DNA from: Flavobacteriaceae bacterium
GTDB lineage: Bacteria; Bacteroidota; Bacteroidia; Flavobacteriales; Flavobacteriaceae
Length of the DNA stretch: 64,000 bases
Assembly: GCA_947483075.1 (NCBI GenBank)
Contig: CANKLE010000005.1
Span: 124,001-188,000, forward strand
Direction: 5' to 3'
The notes under the pieces were generated by a model, which saw nothing but the letters and a program-made list of their open reading frames with translations, made no database searches and was not told where the DNA came from. The position numbers were made by a program, and so were the translations under genes. The number at the start of each line of letters is the position of its first letter. Position 1 is the stretch's first letter. This document shows positions 45,135-55,233 of the stretch, piece by piece.

Positions 45135-46247
45135 TTAGGCTAAATCGGCCAACTCGGCCCCAATTAAACTTCCTATGGCAACGCCCATACCGCCTAGGCG
45201 CACGCCGCAATACACGCGATTGGACAACTGCTCGACAATGGGGTTTTTATGTGCCCCCAAGCCCATGATGCCGCTCCATCGTCGCGCCACTTTCACGTCT
45301 TGTTGGGGTAAAATTACTTCTTTTAACAACTCCTCCAAGCGGTTTTGGATTAAATCGGTTTGGCCTAAATCAGTCGTGGTTTCGCCAACAAAATCTAGAT
45401 TTCGCCCGCCACCCAACAAAATGCGATCATCTATATTCCTGAAATAATAATAGCCCTGGTCTAGATGAAACGTGCCTTTGATGGTCAAATTGGGAATGGG
45501 CTCGGTTACCAAAACTTGCGCACGACCGGGCTGTACCGGCACATCCAACAATTGACTAGCAAAGCTGTTGGTGGCAAAAAACAATTTTTGGGTAGCAAAC
45601 GAAAAATCAAGTAATTGAATTTCAACTTGCGAATTGGTTTCGGTATAGCCCAACACTTCTTGCTGGTTTAGAATAAGTATGTCTTGAGAAATGGCCTTTT
45701 TGAGCAAGGCTTGCATCATTTTTCCTGTATCAATTTGGGCCTCAAAGGGGTTAAAAATAAGCTGATCGCAGAGTCCTTGAAACCCAAAGCGATTGTATTC
45801 TTTTAGGAAAACATCTGCCTTAAAAAAGGGCCGAAACAAGTCGTTAATAAACGGCATTCTAGCCAAACAATTGGCATAGCTGTTTGCATCCGATTGCAAA
45901 AACAATTCATAGCCTCCGTGTGGGGTAAAATCGATAGCGGCATCACCCAAATTTTTGCGCAGCAATTGCAGGCCGTTCCAGCGTTGATGTACCAAGTTGA
46001 TCACCTCGTTTTCGCTGTGGGAACGCAGGTCATCGAGCAATTCAGATAGACTGCCAAAGCAAGCAAAACCGGCATTCTTGGTGCTGGCTCCTTCAGGTAA
46101 AACGCCCTTTTCTAGGACCAAAATTTTGGCTTGGGGAAATCGTTCGCGCAAGCGCAGTGCGGCATGTAGTCCTACAATGCCACTGCCCACCACGGTATAA
46201 TCAACCTGCGAAAACCAACTTTTGTGTTCCCAATAACTCAAGTGCAT
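45135..46247 (-). CDS. FAD-dependent oxidoreductase (DAO family)
   Basis: 370-residue flavoprotein of the D-amino-acid oxidase/glycine oxidase-like DAO family. The Rossmann motif VVGSGIVGLHAALRLRE is near 20-36 with VLEKGVLPEGASTKNAGFACFGS near 45-67. The C-terminal FAD loop RRWSGIMGLGAHKNPIVEQL is near 318-338 and GGMGVAIGSLIGAELADL ends the protein. Cytoplasmic, or soluble with a peripheral role. The substrate is not predictable; the usual candidates are N-methyl or D-amino acids. First gene of an operon with mtgA. Confidence 0.9.
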   Translation of the reverse strand: MHLSYWEHKSWFSQVDYTVVGSGIVGLHAALRLRERFPQAKILVLEKGVLPEGASTKNAGFACFGSLSELLDDLRSHSENEVINLVHQRWNGLQLLRKNLGDAAIDFTPHGGYELFLQSDANSYANCLARMPFINDLFRPFFKADVFLKEYNRFGFQGLCDQLIFNPFEAQIDTGKMMQALLKKAISQDILILNQQEVLGYTETNSQVEIQLLDFSFATQKLFFATNSFASQLLDVPVQPGRAQVLVTEPIPNLTIKGTFHLDQGYYYFRNIDDRILLGGGRNLDFVGETTTDLGQTDLIQNRLEELLKEVILPQQDVKVARRWSGIMGLGAHKNPIVEQLSNRVYCGVRLGGMGVAIGSLIGAELADLA

Positions 46248-46372
46248 GCCCTAAAATTTTCATAAAAATAAGTTTTATTTGAATTGGTACTGCCAAAGAT
46301 TTACAATCAACGAAGTAAAATGCCTTTAGTCGATTTTATATCTCCAAACTGCAGTTCATTCGCAGTAATTTT

Positions 46373-46380
46373 TATATTTG
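46373..46380 (+). promoter_or_regulatory. -7 box of the secreted metallopeptidase gene
   Basis: TATATTTG, exact TAnnTTTG match, 29 bases before the ATG at 46410. Confidence 0.55.
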
Positions 46381-46409
46381 GTATTCGAACTAAATCAATA
46401 CGTTAACAT

Positions 46410-49400
46410 ATGAAAAAACTTGTACTCACCTTTGCTCTTTTTGCATCGATCGGAATCGCCTTCGCGCAAACTGGCAAACCCGTTTGGAAATCGACGGTAA
46501 AAAACACCGAATCGATTACCCTAGAAAACAAAAAAACAATTGCCAATCCGCATTTATTTGCCTTAGATGCTCAAGCGCTACAACAAGCCTTAGCCAATGC
46601 ACCTCAGCGTTTTGCTTCAAATGCAGCCTCTACAAAAACAGTAAGTTTCCCAACGGTAAGTGGCGAAATGGCCCATTACGTTGTGAAAGAATCTTCGAAT
46701 ATGGACCCTTCTTTGGCGGCTCGCTATCCTGAAATTAAATCCTATGTAGGACAAGGAGTAGAAAATCCAGCGGCTACAATTTACTTCAGTATTTCTCCCC
46801 TTGGACTACAAACCATGCTCATCAACCCCGACAAATCGGCTGAATTTATTGAGCCTTACACCACCGACTTATCTTCGTATGTGGTATACCGTCGTCAAGA
46901 CAAAGCAGCATCGTTAACTCCATTTGAGTGTAAAGTGATTGCTGATGCACCAACTGATCTTACTTCCTCAACTGCTCGTCCAAATGCCGATGATTCGTTA
47001 TTGCGCACTTTTCGTTTGGCGATGTCTTGTACCGGAGAATACACGGTTTATTTTGGCGGAACAAAAGCTTTAGCTTTGGCTGCAATCAATAACTCAATGA
47101 CGCGTGTAAATGGAGTATTTGAATTGGATTTTGGCGCACGCATGGTCTTGATTGCTAATACTGATTTGGTAATATACACTAGTGCTTCAACTGATCCCTA
47201 CTCAGCGGCAGCATCCATGGCGAGCTGGAATGCCCAATTGCAATCTACCTTGACCTCTGTAATTGGGGAAGCCAATTATGATGTAGGCCATTTATTTGGT
47301 GCTTCTGGCGGAGGTGGAAATGCCGGTTGTATTGGTTGTGTATGTGTAAACGGTTCTAAAGGAAGCGGAATTACTTCTCCAGCAGATGGAATCCCTTCGG
47401 GAGACAACTTTGATATTGATTATGTAGCGCATGAATTGGGTCACCAATTTGGAGCTAACCATACCTTTACACACAGCAACGAAGGCACGGGAGTTCAAAT
47501 GGAACCGGGTTCTGGCTCAACCATTATGGGTTATGCAGGAATTACGACTTTAGATGTTCAACCCCATTCTGATCCGTTTTTTCATGCGGTGAGCATTCAA
47601 CAAGTAACCAACAACATCAAAACCAAAACCTGTTCGGTAAATATTGCTACAGGCAATGCGGTTCCGACTGCCAATGCAGGATTGGATTACACCGTACCGA
47701 AAAGCACTCCGTTTATGCTTACGGCCAGTGGTACTGACGCCAACGGCGATGTGTTAACCTATAATTGGGAGCAAATGGACAATCAAACTACTTCGGCTGC
47801 TCCAAGTGCAACCAAAACTACGGGAGTAGATTTTAGATCTTATAATTCTTCAACCAACCCAACACGTTATTTCCCTAAAATGTCATCTGTTTTAACGGGC
47901 GCTACTACTACAGCAGGAACAGAACTTGTTGTGGAAGCATTGCCATCAGTAGCAAGAACCTTAAACTTTAGAGTTACGGTACGTGACAACCACGCGGGTG
48001 GTCCTGCCAATAATAGCGACGACATGATTGTAACGGTTAATGCTACTGCAGGACCGTTTGCAGTAAGTTCACCAAATACAGCAGTATCCTATGTGGGCGG
48101 AAGCACGCAAACCATTACCTGGGCTGTTGCGGGCACCACCGCCAATAGCGTAAATTGCGCCAATGTGGACGTCTTATTGTCAACTGACGGTGGGACAACC
48201 TATAACATGTTGTTGGCTGCAACGCCAAACGACGGAACTGAAGCAATTGTAATTCCAAATACACCTGGAACAACAAACCGCATCATGATCAAAGGAACAA
48301 ATCACATTTTCTTTGATGTATCCAATACTAACTTCACTATAACAGCAGGCTCAACAGACACAGTTGCTCCAAGCGCTCCAACATTAACCGCATCAGGAAC
48401 AACTCAAACAACAACCAATTTATCCTGGTCTGGTGCTACTGATAACGTTGCGGTTACAGGCTATAATGTATATCAAAATGGTGTATTATTAGGCTCTACT
48501 ACAACAGCAACTACTTATTCTGTTTCTGGATTAACGGCTTCAACTACTTATTCTTTTACTGTTAAAGCAAAAGATGCTGCAGGAAATGTTTCTATAGCTA
48601 GTAATACTGCAAGTGTTACTACTTTGGCACCGGTTCCAGATACTACTGCGCCAACAGCTCCAACATTAACTGCTGCTGGAACGACAACTACTACTACTAA
48701 CTTGTCCTGGACAGGCGCGACTGATAACGTGGGAGTAACTGGATACCATATTTATAAAGATGGTGTTTTGCTTGGCTCAACAACTACAGCTACAAGTTTT
48801 TCGGTTACCGGATTGTCATCTGGCACTGCTTATGCGTTTTATGTTCAGGCTAAAGATGCTGCTGGTAATATTTCTCTTGCAAGTAACACGGTTACTGTTA
48901 CAACATTAACTCCCGATACAACCGCGCCAACAGCTCCTGTATTAAGTGCTTCGGGCACTACATCAGCTGGGACTAATTTATCTTGGAGCGGAGCTACTGA
49001 TAACGTTGCAGTTACTTCGTATGATGTGTATCAAAATGGCGTTTTTAAAGCTAATGTTGCCACAACAACCTATAGCGTAACAGGGTTAACAGCTTCTACT
49101 GCTTATAGTTTCTATGTAATTGCTAAAGATGCTGCAGGAAATGTTTCTATAGCTAGTAATACGGCATCTGTTACTACTTTGGCCAACACTATTGCCTACT
49201 GTACTTCTCAAGGAACCAGCACTGCTGATGAAAGAATAGGAAAAGTGGTTCTTGGAACCATCAGCAATACTTCTACCGGAACAGCAGGATATGAAAATTT
49301 TACAGCACTCTCTACTAATTTAGTTAGAAGTACCGCCAACACGATTACTGTAACTCCATTTTGGGTGACTACAACCAAGTATAAAGAAGGTTATGCTGTG

Positions 49401-49877
49401 TTTATAGACTATAATAAAAATGGTGTTTTTACCGATGCCGGAGAAACCGTATGGACAAAAGCCGCTTCTACTACCACCCCTGTTTCAGGAACATTTACAG
49501 TTCCTGCCACAGCAACTCTTGGTGCTACAAGAATGAGGGTTTCTATGAAATATAATGCTATACCAACTTCGTGTGAAACATTATCTTTTGGACAAGTAGA
49601 AGATTATACCGTAAACATTACTGCAACAGCACGTCAGGATGAAGGAGCTGCCTTAGATGTAGTTTTATATCCAAATCCTGTTGACGGCGCTTATATTTCG
49701 GTTTCTGATACTGCTTCTGCTGCGGCGTACCGCATTTTTGACCTGTTGGGTCAAGAGATTGCCGCCGGAAAAGTAGAAAACAATCAACTCTATGTAGGTG
49801 AGCTTTCGCCTGGCATCTACTTGGTTGAATTGACCGCCAATCAACAATCGGTTACGAAACGAATGATTAAAAAATAA
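46410..49877 (+). CDS. Secreted reprolysin-like metallopeptidase with FN3, GEVED and T9SS domains
   Basis: 1155-residue secreted protease. Signal peptide 1-19 and a propeptide-like region to about 190 (FIEPYTTDLSSYVVY). Zincin domain about 195-410 with the metzincin motif HELGHQFGANHTFTH at 341-355 and MGYAG as the Met-turn. A beta-rich domain follows at about 415-645. Three fibronectin type III repeats lie at about 650-925, nearly identical to each other (LSWSGATDNVAVTGY, AKDAAGNVSIASNT). A GEVED domain (about 927-1070: YAVFIDYNKNGVFTDAGE, SFGQVEDYTVN) precedes the T9SS sorting domain (from about 1080, LYPNPVDG, ending RMIKK). It probably binds and digests extracellular protein or matrix. 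Confidence 0.93.
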   Translation: MKKLVLTFALFASIGIAFAQTGKPVWKSTVKNTESITLENKKTIANPHLFALDAQALQQALANAPQRFASNAASTKTVSFPTVSGEMAHYVVKESSNMDPSLAARYPEIKSYVGQGVENPAATIYFSISPLGLQTMLINPDKSAEFIEPYTTDLSSYVVYRRQDKAASLTPFECKVIADAPTDLTSSTARPNADDSLLRTFRLAMSCTGEYTVYFGGTKALALAAINNSMTRVNGVFELDFGARMVLIANTDLVIYTSASTDPYSAAASMASWNAQLQSTLTSVIGEANYDVGHLFGASGGGGNAGCIGCVCVNGSKGSGITSPADGIPSGDNFDIDYVAHELGHQFGANHTFTHSNEGTGVQMEPGSGSTIMGYAGITTLDVQPHSDPFFHAVSIQQVTNNIKTKTCSVNIATGNAVPTANAGLDYTVPKSTPFMLTASGTDANGDVLTYNWEQMDNQTTSAAPSATKTTGVDFRSYNSSTNPTRYFPKMSSVLTGATTTAGTELVVEALPSVARTLNFRVTVRDNHAGGPANNSDDMIVTVNATAGPFAVSSPNTAVSYVGGSTQTITWAVAGTTANSVNCANVDVLLSTDGGTTYNMLLAATPNDGTEAIVIPNTPGTTNRIMIKGTNHIFFDVSNTNFTITAGSTDTVAPSAPTLTASGTTQTTTNLSWSGATDNVAVTGYNVYQNGVLLGSTTTATTYSVSGLTASTTYSFTVKAKDAAGNVSIASNTASVTTLAPVPDTTAPTAPTLTAAGTTTTTTNLSWTGATDNVGVTGYHIYKDGVLLGSTTTATSFSVTGLSSGTAYAFYVQAKDAAGNISLASNTVTVTTLTPDTTAPTAPVLSASGTTSAGTNLSWSGATDNVAVTSYDVYQNGVFKANVATTTYSVTGLTASTAYSFYVIAKDAAGNVSIASNTASVTTLANTIAYCTSQGTSTADERIGKVVLGTISNTSTGTAGYENFTALSTNLVRSTANTITVTPFWVTTTKYKEGYAVFIDYNKNGVFTDAGETVWTKAASTTTPVSGTFTVPATATLGATRMRVSMKYNAIPTSCETLSFGQVEDYTVNITATARQDEGAALDVVLYPNPVDGAYISVSDTASAAAYRIFDLLGQEIAAGKVENNQLYVGELSPGIYLVELTANQQSVTKRMIKK

Positions 49878-49894
49878 TAAGACGTAATGAGTCT

Positions 49895-49928
49895 GAAAAA
49901 GCCATCGAAATTCGATGGCTTTTTTTTG
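49895..49928 (+). terminator. Rho-independent terminator
   Basis: GCCATCGAA (49901-49909) pairs with TTCGATGGC (49911-49919), flanked by an A run and eight T. It follows the metallopeptidase stop by 18 bases. Confidence 0.9.
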
Positions 49929-49965
49929 CAAAAAAGGGTACATTTATGCCTTCAAATTTTACACT

Positions 49966-51876
49966 ATGAAAAAAATTGGATTACTAATCGCAATGGTATT
50001 TAGCATGGCTGCACTGCACGCACAACAACCGCTTACCCCCGAACTATTATGGAAATTGGGCCGAGTAAGTCCCGTAGGGATCTCTAAAGATGGGACCGCT
50101 TTAATTTACAAAGTATCCTACCCTTCGGTAACCGAAAACAAATCTACGTCCAAAACATTTATCATGCCCATTGAAGGCGGAAAAGCAACCGAAATTAAAG
50201 ATTCGTCGCCTTATGTAGCAGATAAAACCGTTTCGCCTGACGGAAAATACAGGGTGTACAATGAAGAAGTAAAACTGCAATCGGTGCACGGGAAAGACTT
50301 TTATCCCGAACTCGACCAATCTAATGCACAAGTCTATAATGGCTTGGATTACCGTCATTGGGACACCTGGAACGAAGGCAAATACAACCACGTATTTTAC
50401 AAAAGCACTGCGGCCGGAGACCAAACCGGGATTGATATTCTGAAAGACGAACGCTTTGACAGCCCCCAAAAACCCTTTGGAGGGGAAGAAGATTATTGTT
50501 GGAGCCCTGACGGAAAAAGTATCATTTATGTGTGCAAGAAAAAAGAAGGAACGGCCTATGCGGTATCGACCAACACCAATTTATACCAATATGATTTGGC
50601 CTCAGGCACTACTGTAAATCTCACCGAAAGCAATTTGGGCTACGACACCAACCCAAGCTTTTCTCCTCAGGGAAATTTAAGCTGGTTGCAAATGAAACGC
50701 GACGGCTACGAGGCTGATAAAAATGATTTGATCGTGCAAGCAAATGAGCAGGTTCGTTTGAATTTAACGGCCAATTGGGACGGCACCGTGAGCAATTACC
50801 TGTGGGCTCCCGACGGAAAAAACGTCTATTTTACGGCTGCCGTAGACGGAACAGTACAATTGTTTGTGGTAAATTTTCCGGGGGTAACCAAAATGACTCC
50901 CGTAGTAAAACAACTCACCGATGGCTATTTTGATGTGCACGATCTAGTTGGTTTTTCGGGAAACCACATCATAGTGACCCGCACCGATATGAATCATGCC
51001 GTAGAAATTTACAGATATGAGTTAAAAAAGAAAACTTGGAACCCACTCACGCACGAAAACGACAAAATTTACGAAGGCATCGCGCTGAGTAAAACTGAAA
51101 AACGCTACGTGACTACTACCGATGGCAAGAAAATGTTGGTTTGGGTAATCTTACCACCCAACTTTGATGCCAATAAAAAATACCCTACACTTTTGTATTG
51201 TCAAGGTGGCCCGCAATCGGCCTTGACGCAATTTTATTCCTTCCGATGGAATTTTCAACTCATGGCTGCCAATGGGTATATCGTTGTGGCACCAAACCGA
51301 CGCGGAATGCCCGGGCACGGCGTAGCTTGGAACGAGCAAATTAGTGGCGACTGGGGCGGACAGGTGATGCAAGATTACCTATCGGCAATTGATGACGTGG
51401 CCAAAGAAGCTTATGTAGACAAAGCCCGTTTGGGCTGCGTGGGAGCGAGTTACGGTGGCTATTCGGTATTTTATTTGGCTGGAATTCACCAAAATAGATT
51501 CAAGTCGTTTATTGCGCACGACGGGGTGTTCAATACCCAAAGTATGTTTGGCACAACCGAAGAGGTGTTCTTTAACAACTGGGATTTTGGTGGCGCTTAT
51601 TGGGAGAAAAACAATGCGGTGGCGCAAAAAACGTACAGCACATTTAATCCTATAAATTATGTTGACCAATGGAATACGCCAATCTTAATTATTCAAGGCG
51701 GAACCGACTTTAGAGTGCCGATTGGACAAGCACAAGAGGCGTTTCAAGCGGCACAATTGCGCGGAATAAAAAGCCGATTTTTGTATTTCCCCGAAGAAAA
51801 TCATTGGGTGCTTAAACCACAAAATGCGCTGGTTTGGCAACGAGAATTCTACAAATGGTTGAAAGAAACTTTATAA
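49966..51876 (+). CDS. S9 family prolyl oligopeptidase-type peptidase
   Basis: 636-residue exported peptidase. The start is set at the ATG at 49966 (MKKIGLL, Sec signal ending ALHAQQ) since the upstream 17 residues of the longer frame lie within the terminator. An N-terminal seven-bladed beta-propeller runs to about 400 (repeated WSPDGKS, WAPDGKN blades). The alpha/beta-hydrolase domain starts near 405. The catalytic Ser is in GASYGGYSVF near 500, Asp in GGTDFRVPIGQ near 586 and His in EENHWV near 618, all intact. It resembles DPP-type dipeptidyl peptidases and would finish peptides released by the secreted proteases. Confidence 0.94.
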   Translation: MKKIGLLIAMVFSMAALHAQQPLTPELLWKLGRVSPVGISKDGTALIYKVSYPSVTENKSTSKTFIMPIEGGKATEIKDSSPYVADKTVSPDGKYRVYNEEVKLQSVHGKDFYPELDQSNAQVYNGLDYRHWDTWNEGKYNHVFYKSTAAGDQTGIDILKDERFDSPQKPFGGEEDYCWSPDGKSIIYVCKKKEGTAYAVSTNTNLYQYDLASGTTVNLTESNLGYDTNPSFSPQGNLSWLQMKRDGYEADKNDLIVQANEQVRLNLTANWDGTVSNYLWAPDGKNVYFTAAVDGTVQLFVVNFPGVTKMTPVVKQLTDGYFDVHDLVGFSGNHIIVTRTDMNHAVEIYRYELKKKTWNPLTHENDKIYEGIALSKTEKRYVTTTDGKKMLVWVILPPNFDANKKYPTLLYCQGGPQSALTQFYSFRWNFQLMAANGYIVVAPNRRGMPGHGVAWNEQISGDWGGQVMQDYLSAIDDVAKEAYVDKARLGCVGASYGGYSVFYLAGIHQNRFKSFIAHDGVFNTQSMFGTTEEVFFNNWDFGGAYWEKNNAVAQKTYSTFNPINYVDQWNTPILIIQGGTDFRVPIGQAQEAFQAAQLRGIKSRFLYFPEENHWVLKPQNALVWQREFYKWLKETL

Positions 51877-51888
51877 AATAGATCAAAA

Positions 51889-51919
51889 GAAAAACGCCTC
51901 GTAATTGAGGCGTTTTTTA
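51889..51919. terminator. Bidirectional terminator between the S9 peptidase and accC
   Basis: AAAACGCCTC (51891-51900) pairs with GAGGCGTTTT around GTAATT; it serves convergent genes. Confidence 0.9.
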
Positions 51920-53266
51920 TTAGTCAGGATCATTCATTTTAAAACTCTCCATAAATTTTGTGGTGTAATTTCCAGCCACATAATCGGGTTCATCCATCAA
52001 TTGGCGGTGAAACGGAATGGTTGTTTTTATACCTTCAATTACAAACTCATCCAAGGCACGTTTCATTTTACTGATGGCTTCTTCACGAGTTTGCGCAGTG
52101 GTAATGAGTTTGGCAATCATCGAATCGTAATTGGACGGAATGGTATATCCGGCATACACGTGCGTATCTAAACGTACTCCATGTCCTCCTGGCGCATGCA
52201 AGGTGGTTATTTTACCTGGCGATGGACGGAAATCATTATAGGGATCTTCGGCATTGATCCGGCATTCGATGGCATGCAAATTGGGGTAATAATTTTTACC
52301 CGAAATAGGAACACCGGCAGCTACTAAAATTTGCTCGCGGATCAAATCGTAATCAATCACTTGTTCGGTGATCGGGTGCTCTACCTGAATCCGGGTATTC
52401 ATTTCCATAAAATAGAAATTGCGGTGTTTGTCTACCAAAAATTCTACCGTTCCAGCGCCTTCGTATTTAATATATTCGGCCGCTTTTACCGCAGCATCTC
52501 CCATTTGATTACGTAATTCATCGGTCATGAAAGGCGAAGGGGTTTCTTCGGTTAGTTTTTGGTGACGGCGTTGCACCGAACAGTCGCGTTCTGATAAGTG
52601 ACAGGCTTTGCCATAGGCATCACCCACTACTTGAATTTCGATATGTCGCGGCTCTTCGATTAGTTTTTCTAAGTACATGCCGTCATTTCCAAAAGCAGCT
52701 CCTGCTTCTTGGCGGGCACTTTCCCAGGCTTTCAATAAATCTTCTTCTTTCCAAACCGCACGCATCCCTTTTCCTCCGCCACCAGCGGTAGCTTTGAGCA
52801 TTACGGGATAGCCCATTTCTTTTGATAATTTAGCCGCTTCCTCATAGGATTCTAAAATCCCTTCCGATCCCGGTACACAAGGCACTCCAGCTGCTTTCAT
52901 TGTAGATTTAGCCGAAGCTTTATCGCCCATACGGTCTATCATCTCGGGAGAGGCGCCAATAAATTTAATGCCGTGTTCTTGACAAATTTTAGAAAATTTA
53001 GCGTTTTCAGACAAAAACCCATAGCCTGGATGAATAGCGTCAGCATTTGTAATTTCTGCTGCTGCTATGATGTTGGACATCTTTAAGTAAGATAAATTAC
53101 TTGGCGCAGGTCCGATACAAACGGCTTCGTCAGCAAATTTTACGTGCAAACTATCCGCATCTACCGTAGAATAAACCGCCACAGTTTTGATACCCATTTC
53201 TCTACAAGTTCGGATAATGCGCAAGGCAATTTCTCCTCTGTTGGCTATTAATATTTTTTTAAACAT
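51920..53266 (-). CDS. accC: Acetyl-CoA carboxylase, biotin carboxylase subunit
   Basis: Carboxylates the biotin on AccB with bicarbonate and ATP to start fatty-acid synthesis. 448 residues. N-terminal [30 protein letters not shown]-grasp loop [15 protein letters not shown] near 160-172, [12 protein letters not shown] near 208-220, the carboxylase motif [19 protein letters not shown] near 230 and [15 protein letters not shown] near 287. All motifs are intact. Last gene of the minus-strand fabH-accB-accC block, about 95 bases after accB. Confidence 0.97.
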   Translation of the reverse strand: MFKKILIANRGEIALRIIRTCREMGIKTVAVYSTVDADSLHVKFADEAVCIGPAPSNLSYLKMSNIIAAAEITNADAIHPGYGFLSENAKFSKICQEHGIKFIGASPEMIDRMGDKASAKSTMKAAGVPCVPGSEGILESYEEAAKLSKEMGYPVMLKATAGGGGKGMRAVWKEEDLLKAWESARQEAGAAFGNDGMYLEKLIEEPRHIEIQVVGDAYGKACHLSERDCSVQRRHQKLTEETPSPFMTDELRNQMGDAAVKAAEYIKYEGAGTVEFLVDKHRNFYFMEMNTRIQVEHPITEQVIDYDLIREQILVAAGVPISGKNYYPNLHAIECRINAEDPYNDFRPSPGKITTLHAPGGHGVRLDTHVYAGYTIPSNYDSMIAKLITTAQTREEAISKMKRALDEFVIEGIKTTIPFHRQLMDEPDYVAGNYTTKFMESFKMNDPD

Positions 53267-53362
53267 CTCTTATAAATTTTAAAATTACAAATCCCATTCC
53301 GCTATTTCGGAACCAAAATCTAATAGTGGAATTTGTATTTGATTATTGGAATTTCAAAAAAA

Positions 53363-53845
53363 TTAGGAAGGATCAACGATAAATAAAGGTTGATCAAATT
53401 CTACTGGTGACATATCGTCAACCAAAATTTTAACGATTTTGCCTGAAATTTCGGATTCAATTTCGTTGAATAATTTCATTGCTTCAATTACACAAACTAC
53501 ATCTCCCTTTCCGATGGCGCTTCCTACCTCTACAAACATCGGTTTGTCTGGAGCTGGTTTTCTATAAAAGGTGCCAATCATCGGTGATTTTACCGTAATG
53601 TAGTTGGCGTTTTCGGCAGGAGCTGCGGCAGCTACAGGAGCAGCCTGCGCTTGCGGAGCAGCAACAGGAGCTGATGCTGGCAAAGCTTGTGCCATGGGTG
53701 CTTGTTGCACATAAGTAATATCCGGAGTATTCCCTTCGAGCGTAGTTCTGATGGTAATTTTGATGTCTCCCGTTTCTAATTTTACTTCGGCAACCCCTGA
53801 ATTAGATACAAATTTGATCAGGTTTTGAATTTCTTTTAAATCCAT
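53363..53845 (-). CDS. accB: Biotin carboxyl carrier protein of acetyl-CoA carboxylase
   Basis: 160-residue carrier protein. The N-terminal helix and strand (1-35) are followed by an Ala/Pro/Gln-rich flexible linker (about 45-75). The C-terminal biotinyl domain (about 80-160) has VCVIEAMKLFNEIES with the biotinylated Lys in EAMK near 125. It lies between fabH and accC, the conserved fatty-acid synthesis order, 22 bases after fabH. Confidence 0.97.
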   Translation of the reverse strand: MDLKEIQNLIKFVSNSGVAEVKLETGDIKITIRTTLEGNTPDITYVQQAPMAQALPASAPVAAPQAQAAPVAAAAPAENANYITVKSPMIGTFYRKPAPDKPMFVEVGSAIGKGDVVCVIEAMKLFNEIESEISGKIVKILVDDMSPVEFDQPLFIVDPS

Positions 53846-53867
53846 AATGTGTTGATTTAAGTTTAAT

Positions 53868-54866
53868 TTATTTTTTATCGTAAGCCCATTTTAAATAGAT
53901 AGATCCCCAAGTAAATCCACCGCCAAAAGCAGCAAAAATAAGGTTATCTCCTTTTTTAAATTTATGTTCAAAATCACTTAATAGTAAAGGCAAAGTAGCC
54001 GAGGTCGTGTTGCCGTATTTCTCAATATTGATCAAAACTTTACTCTCGTCAACGCCCATACGTGATGCTGTTGCGTCTATAATTCGGCGATTGGCTTGGT
54101 GTGCGATCAACCAATCTACATCGTCGTGCGATAAGTTGTTGCGGTGCATGATTTTCTCACTCACATCTGCCATGCCTGTAACTGCATATTTAAATACGGT
54201 TTTCCCGTCTTGAAACACATAGTGTTGGCGGTTTTCTACCGTTTCGGCAGAGGAGGGTAAGATAGAACCACCCGCATCAATTTTTAAATATTCGCGGCCA
54301 ATTCCGTCGCTGCGCAAAAATTCGTCTTGTAAACCTAATCCTTCGTGATTGGGCTCAAACAAAACGGCTCCGGCTCCATCTCCAAAAATAATGCAGGTGG
54401 CGCGATCGGTATAATCAATGATGGAAGACATTTTATCGGCCCCAATTAACAACACTTTTTTATAGCGTCCGGCTTGAATGTAGGCCGCACAAGTAGACAT
54501 GCCATATAAAAATCCAGAACAGGCCGCTTGTAAATCGAAGGCAAAGGCATTTACTGCGCCAATTTGCGTGGCAACATATACTGCCGTAGCAGCAACAGGC
54601 ATGTCGGGGGTGGTAGTGGCTACAATAACTGCATCAATCTCTGCTGGATTGATTCCGCTTTTTCGGATTAGATCTTCGGCGGCTTTGATGGCCAAATAGG
54701 AAGTGCCTAATTTATCTCCTTTTAATATTCGTCGTTCGCGAATTCCGGTACGAGAAGTAATCCATTCGTCGTTTGTATCAACCAAGGTTTCCAAAAGTTT
54801 GTTGGTTAATACGAAGTCAGGAACATACGATCCTACAGCGGTAATGGCGGCGGTAATTGTACTCAT
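53868..54866 (-). CDS. fabH: Beta-ketoacyl-ACP synthase III
   Basis: Condenses acetyl-CoA (or branched acyl-CoA) with malonyl-ACP to begin fatty-acid chains. 332 residues, thiolase fold. Catalytic Cys in FDLQAACSGFLYGM near 112, His in WLIAHQANRRI near 244 and Asn in IEKYGNTTSATLPL near 274. Flavobacteria make iso-branched fatty acids, so branched primers are likely (family knowledge). It follows rpmF on the same strand but is separated by a strong terminator. Confidence 0.97.
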   Translation of the reverse strand: MSTITAAITAVGSYVPDFVLTNKLLETLVDTNDEWITSRTGIRERRILKGDKLGTSYLAIKAAEDLIRKSGINPAEIDAVIVATTTPDMPVAATAVYVATQIGAVNAFAFDLQAACSGFLYGMSTCAAYIQAGRYKKVLLIGADKMSSIIDYTDRATCIIFGDGAGAVLFEPNHEGLGLQDEFLRSDGIGREYLKIDAGGSILPSSAETVENRQHYVFQDGKTVFKYAVTGMADVSEKIMHRNNLSHDDVDWLIAHQANRRIIDATASRMGVDESKVLINIEKYGNTTSATLPLLLSDFEHKFKKGDNLIFAAFGGGFTWGSIYLKWAYDKK

Positions 54867-54974
54867 AAATGTTTGCTATTTCTTCTCAAAGTGACCTCTG
54901 ATAAAGGGGTTGAAATTACAAAAAAAATTGAAATCAAATTTGATTTAGCCTAGGATATTTATGTCCCAATATAA

Positions 54975-55012
54975 ACAACAAAAACTCCCACATCGGTGAG
55001 AGTTTTTGTTGT
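54975..55012 (-). terminator. Terminator between rpmF and fabH
   Basis: On the minus strand a stem CTCTCAC/GTGGGAG with loop CGAT-type residues is followed by a T-rich run, extended by ACAAC/GTTGT. It divides the usual yceD-rpmF-fabH-acc gene block and should leave fabH to its own promoter or to readthrough. Confidence 0.8.
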
Positions 55013-55026
55013 ATTATTTGATTTTA

Positions 55027-55224
55027 TTAGGCAAGCGCTACAGGTGATTTGTCAATAACCACTTGTCCTCTGTAGTACATTTTACCTTCATGCCAGTAAG
55101 CTCTGTGGTATAAATGTGCTTCGCCAGTAATTGGGCAAGTTGCAATTTGAGCAACAGTTGCTTTATAATGTGTTCTTCTTTTATCTCTTCTTGTTTTGGA
55201 GATTTTTCTCTTAGGATGTGCCAT
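55027..55224 (-). CDS. rpmF: 50S ribosomal protein L32
   Basis: 65-residue ribosomal protein starting [19 protein letters not shown], the conserved L32 opening. The zinc-finger form of L32 has four Cys; here only one remains ([14 protein letters not shown]), so it is the zinc-free type. It starts nine bases after the yceD stop, forming the widespread yceD-rpmF pair that links a 23S rRNA-related factor with L32. Confidence 0.97.
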   Translation of the reverse strand: MAHPKRKISKTRRDKRRTHYKATVAQIATCPITGEAHLYHRAYWHEGKMYYRGQVVIDKSPVALA

Positions 55225-55233
55225 TTTACTGTA